DNA of 64,000 bases from assembly GCF_017893945.1 (NCBI RefSeq), contig NZ_CP054257.1, positions 1,798,001 through 1,862,000 of the forward strand, read 5' to 3'. Every line of letters starts with the position of its first letter. The first letter of the stretch is position 1. Shown in pieces: positions 57,426 through 64,000 of this stretch. The notes under the pieces are model-generated. The model did no database searches. It was given only the letters and a program-made list of their open reading frames with translations, and had not been told where the DNA came from. The DNA is from Treponema parvum (GTDB taxonomy: Bacteria > Spirochaetota > Spirochaetia > Treponematales > Treponemataceae). The translations under genes were made by a program, and so were the position numbers.

Positions 57426-58721
57426 TTATTCCGTAAGCTCGATGCCGGCGCCTGCCTTGTTCATCGATTCAAAAAAGCCGGGAAACGAAACACAAGCGCA
57501 CTCCGCGTCTTTTACTTTCATTTTGCCGCAGGAAAAAAGTCCTGCGACCATGAGCGACATGGCGATGCGATGGTCGCCGTAACTTTCAACTTCCGCGCCT
57601 GTAAGCGCTCTGCCGCCGTAAACCGTCATAGTGTCCGCAGTTGTTTCTATCTTGGCGCCCAGCTTTGTCAGCTCTTTTTCCATGACCGCTACCCTATCCG
57701 TCTCTTTTATGCGCACGTGCGAAAGCCCAGTAAAAGTCACAGGATTTTCCGCATAACACGCCGCAACGGAAAACGCCGGAAACGAATCGGGAATATCATT
57801 TAAATTTATCGTAAGCCCGCCTTTGAGCGGCTTTCCGCCTTTTATTATAAGGCGCCCTCCGTCCGTATCTTTATTTATGTCGGCTCCCATAGCTATAAGA
57901 TGATCGGCAATTATCTTATCGCCTTGCGCGTCGTAAAAATCCACGCCGGAAACAGTCAATTGCGAAGGCGTGCATACCGCAGCGACAAGAGGAAACGCCA
58001 CTCCCGACCAATCGCCTGGAATGACCGAATCGCATGCGATATAAGACTGATTTCCTTCGACGGAAAGTCGCTTATAATCTTTGGAATTTAAAGAAAGCTC
58101 CACCCCGTACCGGCGCATCCAATCTATAGTCATCTGTAAATACGGTTTTTCAAGAGGATTTTTAATTTCAATATCTACCCTGCCCTCTCCCAGTGCGGAA
58201 GCCATAAGAATTGCCGAAACCGCTTGAGAATTGAACCCTGAAAAATGCGCCGTTCCGCCTTTTATTTTGCCTTTCACGATTACAGGCGGAGCTTCCTGCC
58301 CCGGACGCGTTAAAAACGCATTTGCGCCTATTTCGTTTAAAGCGGACACTAGGTGCGATACCGGCCGGCGGCGTATCTGATCGTCTCCTGTTATCACCGT
58401 ATACCCCTCGCAAAGCGCCGCCATTCCCATTGCAAAAAGCATCGTAGTGCCGGAATTCCCTGAGTCGATCACGTCGTCGGGAACTTTAAGATTACCGCCT
58501 GTGCCGTAAACCGTCCATGCGCCGTCATCTTCTTCAACCTTAGCCCCGAAAGCCCGCGCAGCAGAAAGCGCGCTTTTGCCGTCGCTTCCCGTCAAAGGAT
58601 TTGTGATTCGGGAGTGGCCCTCCGCCATTGCAGCCAAAAGGACAGCCCGTATGGTGTGACTCTTCGATCCGGGAACGGTGATTTCTCCGCAAAGCGAACT
58701 TTTACGGCTGATAGCAAACAT
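57426..58721 (-). CDS. aroA: 3-phosphoshikimate 1-carboxyvinyltransferase (EPSP synthase)
   Basis: AroA makes EPSP from shikimate-3-phosphate and phosphoenolpyruvate in aromatic amino acid synthesis. The 431 residues show VPGSKSHTIRAVLLAA at the start, DSGNSGTTMLF, RRRPVSHLV, SAILMASAL and the late ESYGDHRIAMSLMVAGL with the catalytic-region residues (IKETDR also present). AGGAG precedes the ATG at 58721. It stands alone here; no other shikimate gene is adjacent. T. pallidum lacks the pathway, so this points to a treponeme with larger metabolism. Confidence 0.96.
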   Translation of the reverse strand: MFAISRKSSLCGEITVPGSKSHTIRAVLLAAMAEGHSRITNPLTGSDGKSALSAARAFGAKVEEDDGAWTVYGTGGNLKVPDDVIDSGNSGTTMLFAMGMAALCEGYTVITGDDQIRRRPVSHLVSALNEIGANAFLTRPGQEAPPVIVKGKIKGGTAHFSGFNSQAVSAILMASALGEGRVDIEIKNPLEKPYLQMTIDWMRRYGVELSLNSKDYKRLSVEGNQSYIACDSVIPGDWSGVAFPLVAAVCTPSQLTVSGVDFYDAQGDKIIADHLIAMGADINKDTDGGRLIIKGGKPLKGGLTINLNDIPDSFPAFSVAACYAENPVTFTGLSHVRIKETDRVAVMEKELTKLGAKIETTADTMTVYGGRALTGAEVESYGDHRIAMSLMVAGLFSCGKMKVKDAECACVSFPGFFESMNKAGAGIELTE

Positions 58722-58805
58722 AACTTTCTCCTAAAAACGCCTTGCACTCGGCGCGAATGCCCGTATGCGCGCACAAAGACAAAATGTATTTCCCCCTATA
58801 TCGTC

Positions 58806-59423
58806 TTAACGTATAAAATTCGTCCTTTTCCATTTTTCTTTTACAGGTAAACCGAATTTTTCTTTTCCCAGCGCAATGCTTTTTATAAGGAAGGACATAT
58901 TTCTGGCAAGAACGCGCACCGTCTGCAATCCTTCTTCGTCCTGAGAAGCTTCTCCGGGCATCCTTCCGAAAACATTGTTCCAGTACTGGCTTGAAGCTAC
59001 CGGCATTCCCGATATGGTAAAATATTTGTTAAGCTCGTCAAAAGCCGAAGACGTTCCCGCCCTTCGCGCTACCACTACGCTCGCTCCTACCTTCATTGTT
59101 TTGTCAAAGCGGGTGCTGTAAAACAGCCGGTCAAGAAACGCCGCCAGCGTAGCGTTTGGAGCCGCATAGTAGACGGGACTCGCCACAACAAGGCCGTCGG
59201 CCTTTTCAAAATATAAAGCGGTTTCGTTTACATCATCTTCAAAAACGCATTTGCCCGTCTTGCTGCAAGAATAGCAGGCCACACATCCGCGTATGTCCTT
59301 ATTTCCTATCTGCAGAGTTTTTGTTTCAATGCCTTGCTCTAAAAAGATTTTTTCCATCTCACGTACGGCGACCGAAGTGTTCCCGTCACGGTGCGGACTT
59401 CCGTTTAACAACAATACATTCAT
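58806..59423 (-). CDS. Flavodoxin-like NAD(P)H-dependent oxidoreductase
   Basis: 205 residues. The FMN-binding phosphate loop is LLNGSPHRDGNTSVAV; a second FMN segment is VASPVYYAAPNATLAAFLDR. The Cys-rich segment CVACYSCSKTGKCVF (about 48-62) is found in iron-sulfur flavoproteins of the NADPH-dependent FMN reductase superfamily; here four Cys are present. A redox role in an anaerobe is likely; the partner is unknown. AAGGAG precedes the ATG at 59423. Confidence 0.88.
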   Translation of the reverse strand: MNVLLLNGSPHRDGNTSVAVREMEKIFLEQGIETKTLQIGNKDIRGCVACYSCSKTGKCVFEDDVNETALYFEKADGLVVASPVYYAAPNATLAAFLDRLFYSTRFDKTMKVGASVVVARRAGTSSAFDELNKYFTISGMPVASSQYWNNVFGRMPGEASQDEEGLQTVRVLARNMSFLIKSIALGKEKFGLPVKEKWKRTNFIR

Positions 59424-59826
59424 AAATGCGCTCCTTAAGGTTCAAGTTTAGATTGAACGCGCTTATTTCAGACGCTCAATTTAACCGTTCCTGTATTTTA
59501 CCTGTTCCCCGTTCAGTCTGTTTTGTCCCGCTCAGTATACGGCAAAGCAAAAAAAAAATCATTGTTTTTTGCGAAAACACCGATCTTTACGCGAAAGGCG
59601 CGGCGTCGAAGATAATATTTTGCAACGTTGAATACAATATTTTGACAACCTTTTGCAACACAGAGTTACTCACGTAAGAATCCAACCAAAATGCGCAACA
59701 TTGAAAAAAAAAATTATCTTCTGTATACTCTTTCAAATTGTGGAAGCCGCAAGTGCAAAATTTTTAAATGCAAGGACGGCGACACAACGCCTAAGCGCCT
59801 AAAAAAACGTTGATCCAGGAGCCGTT
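59424..59826. other. Intergenic region of about 400 bases
   Basis: I see no gene in it. It holds the antiporter promoter at 59701-59729 and two short repeats of the type TTTGCAAC. Plus-strand open stretches here have no start signal and no recognisable protein pattern. Confidence 0.6.
59701..59729 (+). promoter_or_regulatory. Promoter of the antiporter gene
   Basis: TTGAAA and TATACT are 17 bases apart; the leader is about 90 bases, with AGGAG before the ATG. Confidence 0.6.
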
Positions 59827-61473
59827 ATGCCGCTTTTTCTTCTGATAACCGCCGCAGTAATTTTTTTGTGCGTTCTGCTTAATAAAATTTCTTCAAAACT
59901 CGGCGTCCCCATGCTTTTAGCGTTTATTATTTTGGGAATGGTGTTCGGTTCCGACGGAATTTTTAAAATCCCGTTCAGCGATTTCGCCGTTTCCGAAAAA
60001 TTATGCACCGTAGCTCTTATTTTTATCATGTTTTACGGAGGATTCGGAACAAAATGGAGCGCAGCAAAGCCTGTCGCCGTTCAGTCGTTTTTACTGGCTA
60101 CAGTGGGCGTAGTTTTAACCGCCGTTTTTACAGCTTTTTTTTGCTACTTCGTACTCCGTTTTTCTTTTAACGAGAGTTTTCTCTTGGGAGCGGTTATAAG
60201 CTCGACGGACGCGGCTTCCGTGTTTTACATTCTTCGCTCAAAAAAACTGAACTTAAGGTACAATACCGCTTCATTGCTCGAAGCGGAAAGCGGAAGCAAC
60301 GACCCGCTTTCATACATGCTGACGATAATAGCTTTATCGTTTTTAGGAGCTTCCGGCGGAGGCAAGGGGATGAGCGTTCCTTCCCTTGCGTATTTAATCG
60401 TATCCCAGCTTGTATACGGTGCCGCATTCGGACTTATAGCCGGAAAATTGGCAGCCGTCACATTAAGAAAATTTAAATTTGCCGACGCCGGTTTTGACGC
60501 GGCGTTTGTCATAGCTCTGGCAGTCTTGTCGTATTCGCTTCCCTCGCTCATAGGAGGTAACGGCTATCTTTCAGCCTATATAGCGGGCTTATTTTTGGGT
60601 AACAGCAACATCCCGAACAAAAAATCTCTGGTTCATTTTTTTGACGGAATAACCGGGCTCATGCAGATGCTTGTTTTCTTTTTGTTAGGTCTTCTTGCTT
60701 TCCCGTCCAGGATTGCCGGAGTAGTGACTGTCGCGATGGCGGTCGCTCTTTTTTTAACCTTTGTTTCGCGCCCGCTCGCAGTCTTTTTTCTTTTGACGCC
60801 TTCAAGATATCCGCTTCGCCAGCAGCTTCTTATCTCATTGGCAGGGCTTCGCGGAGCGGCATCAATCGTATTTGCCGTGATGGCGTTAAATTCAATAAAT
60901 GCAAATTCCCCCGGCATACTGCAGCATGATCTTTTTCACATCGTGTTTTTTATAGTTTTATTTTCAATTACGGTACAGGGGAGCCTTTTGCCGCTCGCAT
61001 CGAAAAAACTCAAGATGATCGATAACAACACAAACGTTCTTTACACGTTCAACGACTATCCCGATGAAATCCCCGTGCGCTTTATTCAAGTAACTCAGCC
61101 GGAAGATCATCCGTGGAACGGAAAAGAGATAAGATCGCTTATTTTGCCTCCCGAAACTCTTTTGGTTCTAATATTAAGAGAAAAGGAACGTCTCATTCCG
61201 CGCGGCGCAACGGTCATAAAAAGCGGCGACACATTGGTTTTAGCGGCAAAGGTGTTCAACAAAAACGTCCATAATACCGAAAACGACGAAGGCCTCATGG
61301 AAATTCCCGTAGGAAAGGATCACGAATGGGTTGAAAAGACATTAGCCGAAATCGCTTCGGAGAAAGCTTTTATAGTGCTGATAAAACGAGGCGGCAGGCT
61401 TATAATTCCTAAAGGAAGCACCAAAATTGCCGTTGGGGATATCCTCGTCGCGGAACAAGGCCTGGATAGATAA
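59827..61473 (+). CDS. Cation/proton antiporter, CPA1 family, with C-terminal TrkA-C domain
   Basis: 548 residues. About 12 membrane segments with the CPA1 landmarks ISSTDAASVFYILRSKKLN and LLEAESGSNDPLSYML. The soluble C-terminal part (from about 400) contains a TrkA-C-like domain (LVLILREKERLIPRGATVIKSGDTLVLAA) and a second, weaker repeat of it near the end. This layout matches K+/H+ antiporters of the CvrA/NhaP2 type, where the domain senses nucleotides. AGGAG lies five bases before the ATG at 59827. Confidence 0.93.
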   Translation: MPLFLLITAAVIFLCVLLNKISSKLGVPMLLAFIILGMVFGSDGIFKIPFSDFAVSEKLCTVALIFIMFYGGFGTKWSAAKPVAVQSFLLATVGVVLTAVFTAFFCYFVLRFSFNESFLLGAVISSTDAASVFYILRSKKLNLRYNTASLLEAESGSNDPLSYMLTIIALSFLGASGGGKGMSVPSLAYLIVSQLVYGAAFGLIAGKLAAVTLRKFKFADAGFDAAFVIALAVLSYSLPSLIGGNGYLSAYIAGLFLGNSNIPNKKSLVHFFDGITGLMQMLVFFLLGLLAFPSRIAGVVTVAMAVALFLTFVSRPLAVFFLLTPSRYPLRQQLLISLAGLRGAASIVFAVMALNSINANSPGILQHDLFHIVFFIVLFSITVQGSLLPLASKKLKMIDNNTNVLYTFNDYPDEIPVRFIQVTQPEDHPWNGKEIRSLILPPETLLVLILREKERLIPRGATVIKSGDTLVLAAKVFNKNVHNTENDEGLMEIPVGKDHEWVEKTLAEIASEKAFIVLIKRGGRLIIPKGSTKIAVGDILVAEQGLDR

Positions 61474-61816
61474 ACAGGGATAAAATTTTTCCGCAGAGCC
61501 GTATCAGAACGGCGCTGTGAGTGCTCTGCAGCGAACGCCGGCGGCGGATCCTCTCTAGCTGCGGCCCTGCGCGGTTCGCCAACCGAGGTTTCCTAACACA
61601 CGGTTTCCGAGAAGTATTTAATCTTTTAAAATAATAGATTATAATCAGTCGGACAATTAAAAAGGGCATCCAGAAAACTCGCCTTTAGCGATTTTTCGCC
61701 GCCGCACTCGCTATTGGATTGGCAAAGCTGAAATATCGCTTTTACATATTTTGCCGCCGTCCATAGCTGTACTTAAACTTCGAGTTTGCCCTTAGGCAAA
61801 CGCCGCTTATTGAACT
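61474..61816. other. Intergenic region
   Basis: No convincing gene. A TATAAT at 61640-61645 may be the promoter of the TIGR03546 gene. Near 61669 lies a degenerate copy of repeat family B (AGAAAACTCGCCTTTAGCGATTTT). A short repeat of TTGAACTGTGCG type precedes the hairpins listed next. Confidence 0.45.
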
Positions 61817-61879
61817 GTGCGCAAAAAGCGCACTAATTCAACAGTCTCCAAAATTGATATTTTGTTCGACTGTTGAATT
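61817..61879 (+). promoter_or_regulatory. Two hairpins in the leader of the TIGR03546 gene
   Basis: GTGCGC-AAAAA-GCGCAC (61817-61833) is directly followed by a 12-bp perfect stem, AATTCAACAGTC / GACTGTTGAATT (61835-61879), with an inner CAAAAT / ATTTTG stem. The second ends 13 bases before the GGGGAGGA site. Possible leader control of translation. Confidence 0.6.
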
Positions 61880-61905
61880 TTAAGGAACATCAGGGGAGGA
61901 TCACA

Positions 61906-62421
61906 GTGATTCGCTATATAATAAAACTTTTTAAAGCCTTAAATGCAAATACAAATCCTAATGAGATAGCTCATGCGTTCGGAATAGGATTTATGCTAGG
62001 ACTTATGCCCAAAACCAACCTTTTGTGGTATCTGCTTTTTATCTTTTTTTTACTGCTGCGCATAAACAAAGGCGCATATTTTCTTATACTGCTGCTGTTT
62101 TCATTTGCAGCTCCGGTCTTTGATCCTTTGCTGAATTCTCTAGGCTATGCGGTTTTAAAATTTGCGCCGCTCGAGGGCCTGTTCGCAACGCTGCTCGACA
62201 TTCCCTTCGTAGGCTTTACGCGTTTTAACAATACGATCGTAATGGGCTCTTTGGTTTTGGGAATAATCGCATACGTCCCGATGTTTATACTCGGGCGGCT
62301 CTTTATCGTATTCTGGCGCAAGGTAATCACCCCGAAGATAAAACAAAATCCTATTATGAAAGCATTTTACAAAATTCCCCTTGTAGGAAAGATCAAATCG
62401 CTTGTTACGGAGATCAACTGA
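61906..62421 (+). CDS. TIGR03546-family membrane protein
   Basis: 171 residues from a GTG at 61906 (GGGGAGGA five bases upstream). Four hydrophobic segments (about 42-62, 65-82, 89-105 and 120-140) follow a short N-terminal amphipathic helix with NPNEIAHAFGIGFMLGLMP, a pattern like DUF2062/TIGR03546 proteins. The family almost always sits directly before TIGR03545, as here, with a two-base gap. Function is not known; the pair is typical of spirochetes and some proteobacteria. Confidence 0.75.
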   Translation: MIRYIIKLFKALNANTNPNEIAHAFGIGFMLGLMPKTNLLWYLLFIFFLLLRINKGAYFLILLLFSFAAPVFDPLLNSLGYAVLKFAPLEGLFATLLDIPFVGFTRFNNTIVMGSLVLGIIAYVPMFILGRLFIVFWRKVITPKIKQNPIMKAFYKIPLVGKIKSLVTEIN

Positions 62422-62422
62422 T

Positions 62423-64000
62423 ATGGCTGAAAAAAAAGATCCCAAAAAGAATATAACTGAAAAAGATGGCAAAAAAAAGGCGGCTGGTAAGGCTCCTGTG
62501 CAAAAAAAAACGGCAAAGGCCTTGAGCGCAAAAAAACTTCCGGCGCTGTTAAAAAAGGCGTATACGCAAAAAAAGATCGAAAAAAAACTGTTCGATAAGG
62601 TCTACATTGACGACGACAAAAAATTTCTTGCTTCCTTTTTTAAAGATCAAAAAGGAAGCGTCCGAATTCCGCCTGAAACGCTCATTCCCGCCGCCGATTT
62701 TAAGCGATTAAAGCTTATTGCAAAAGAAGTCAAAAAACAAAAGAGCGGTATAAATCCCGTTCCGTTTGCAGCGATAGTGATCATGTGCGCCGCAATATGC
62801 CTTACCGTAACGATATTCAAAAACATAATAGTCAAACGCGCAATTACGGCCGGTATGCAGCAAGTCTTCGGCGCGAAAACCGACATACAGAACGTCGACG
62901 TAAGGATTTTTCAGTCTTCGCTCACCGTAACGGGACTTGCCCAAGCGAATAAGAACGAGCCGATGAAGAACATATTCGAAGTCGGCAGCATAAAGGTTGA
63001 TTTTAATCTTACGCAGCTTCTTCGCGGAAAATTCGACGCGGAAGACATTTCCGCTATGGATATCTTATTCGGAACGGATCGAAAAACGTCAGGTGAGCTT
63101 CCTTTAAAAACCGCAACAGCCAAAGAAAAAAAAGTTTCAAAACAGTCGGGAGAAAAATCCGCCGCTAAGATGGAAGCCGTAAAAGAGAGCATAAAATCGA
63201 TCTTTGCCGACTATAATCCTAAGGCCATTATTGCAGGGCTTGAAAACAACCTTAAGTCCCCTGCCCTCGCCGAAAGCATAAAAACCGAAACCGAAGCTCT
63301 GACAGTAAAATGGAAGGACAAACCCGAGCAGATACGCTCCGACGTTGAAAAACTAAAAGCGGATGTACAAACCATAACCGGCACGGACTGGAGCAAAATC
63401 TCAAACGCTGCGGAATTGGCCGCAGCCCTTAAAAACACACAATCTGCAATTGAAAACGCCAAAAGGCTCAAACAGACGACGCAAGAAGCTGCGGCAGACA
63501 TAAAGGCGGATTCGAACACCGTAAGGCGGCTTGCGTCTTCCCTTCAAGACGCAATAAAAAACGACAGAGCTCTCATACAAAAGGAAGTCGATAAAATAAC
63601 TTCTTTTTCTTTGGACAAAGCCAAGTCGCTGATGTCGGACTCCATGACGGCCATAGCTTACGATATTTTCGGCAAGTATTATACCTATGTCCAAAAAGGA
63701 ATCGACGTTGCGCTCCGTTTAAAAAGTCAGTCAAAGGCGAGCGCTGCAGGAAAAGCGAAAAAGGCGGTAAAAACTAAAAAAAGAATGCCGGGAACGGACA
63801 TATATTATAAAAAAGACACCGTTCCGAAGTTTTTGATAGAAAAGGCGGCCGCCTCCGGAAAAAACTTTAAAGCGCAAGTAAAGGAAATTTCAAGCGATCC
63901 CGACTTACGGGGAACGCCCGCAGTATTTGACGGAACGCTTTCTCTTGCCAAACAGACGCACAAACTTTCAGGCGCGGTAGACGGTCGCACACAGACAAAA
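62423..64000 (+). CDS. TIGR03545-family protein (cut by window edge)
   Basis: The frame is open from ATG 62423 to the edge, giving 526 residues. A Lys-rich N-terminal region (1-60) is followed by one membrane segment (about 110-130, FAAIVIMCAAICLTVTIF). Then comes a long periplasmic part with AsmA-like beta sections (DVRIFQSSLTVTGLAQANK) and a coiled coil (about 275-400). AsmA-like proteins act in envelope lipid or membrane homeostasis; the role of this family is not known. It probably forms a unit with the preceding gene. The C-terminus lies outside the window. Confidence 0.75.
   Translation, partial: MAEKKDPKKNITEKDGKKKAAGKAPVQKKTAKALSAKKLPALLKKAYTQKKIEKKLFDKVYIDDDKKFLASFFKDQKGSVRIPPETLIPAADFKRLKLIAKEVKKQKSGINPVPFAAIVIMCAAICLTVTIFKNIIVKRAITAGMQQVFGAKTDIQNVDVRIFQSSLTVTGLAQANKNEPMKNIFEVGSIKVDFNLTQLLRGKFDAEDISAMDILFGTDRKTSGELPLKTATAKEKKVSKQSGEKSAAKMEAVKESIKSIFADYNPKAIIAGLENNLKSPALAESIKTETEALTVKWKDKPEQIRSDVEKLKADVQTITGTDWSKISNAAELAAALKNTQSAIENAKRLKQTTQEAAADIKADSNTVRRLASSLQDAIKNDRALIQKEVDKITSFSLDKAKSLMSDSMTAIAYDIFGKYYTYVQKGIDVALRLKSQSKASAAGKAKKAVKTKKRMPGTDIYYKKDTVPKFLIEKAAASGKNFKAQVKEISSDPDLRGTPAVFDGTLSLAKQTHKLSGAVDGRTQTK

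Noticed and set aside
59426-59677. Small ORF of 83 residues in the gap before the antiporter
   Set aside because: No ribosome binding site, no promoter at suitable distance and no recognisable sequence pattern.
1-64000. tRNA, rRNA, tmRNA or RNase P RNA genes
   Set aside because: I looked for T-loop (GTTCRA) contexts with matching acceptor ends and for the RNase P and tmRNA hallmark sequences and found none.

Overview
This window looks like chromosome of a spirochete of the genus Treponema, or a close relative, of the oral or gut type. The evidence is a flagellar block in the spirochete order flbB-fliK-flgD-flgE, a FlgE that carries Lys165 and Cys178 (the hook cross-linking pair known from T. 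denticola), a TPP-riboswitch-controlled thiamine transporter of the TbpA type, the paired spirochetal families TIGR03546/TIGR03545, and periplasmic binding proteins that lack a lipobox cysteine. GC content looks moderate, in the mid-40s percent by eye. I see no rRNA, tRNA, CRISPR array, insertion sequence or prophage.

Layout. 1-5.2 kb: infB (cut by the left edge), nusA and rimP behind a leader attenuator, rpmB, an MscS channel and a WYL-domain regulator. 5.2-11.4 kb: an accessory island. It holds an AAA ATPase remnant, a UDG-like protein behind a promoter with ten G in its spacer, an HNH nuclease, a 320-residue protein of unknown function, a cyclic-phosphate-processing receiver protein next to the RNA ligase RtcB, and a higBA toxin-antitoxin module between 117-bp direct repeats. 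11.4-28.6 kb: mostly housekeeping, with pseudouridine synthase, a HTH-EIIA fusion, mnmA, metQ, a five-gene envelope/Nudix operon, secA, lepB, an HPt protein, TatD, miaA and an RlmI-like methyltransferase. 28.7-33.6 kb: a HAD protein and the flagellar hook operon. 33.8-37.5 kb: thiBPQ. 37.6-45.3 kb: a metal P-type ATPase triad, GH3, HAD, aldo/keto reductase and GntR. 45.4-53.0 kb: a sugar-type ABC operon ending in a metallo-beta-lactamase-fold enzyme, bounded by related repeats, then a vapBC module. 53.3-57.4 kb: a TRAP transporter with an enolase-superfamily enzyme. 57.4-64 kb: aroA, a flavoprotein, a K+/H+ antiporter and the TIGR03546/03545 pair (cut by the right edge).

How parts work together. 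ThiBPQ is a thiamine importer under TPP control. DctPQM plus the enolase-family enzyme look like acid-sugar uptake and dehydration. The ABC operon plus its lactonase-like enzyme, with a nearby GntR, look like a sugar or sugar-acid system. RtcB plus the receiver protein form an RNA end-repair pair. The same 19-bp inverted repeat lies at the -35 region of the rtcB promoter, of the promoter for the 320-residue protein, and of a possible upstream promoter of the UDG-like gene. This suggests a small regulon, with the neighbouring WYL protein as a possible regulator (inference).

The most general observation is at gene starts. At least 14 genes have a sigma70-type -10 box ending 5-7 bases before the ATG and no ribosome binding site, so transcription should begin at the start codon itself. 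Leaderless mRNAs appear to be a normal way of starting transcription units here, while internal operon genes keep Shine-Dalgarno sites.
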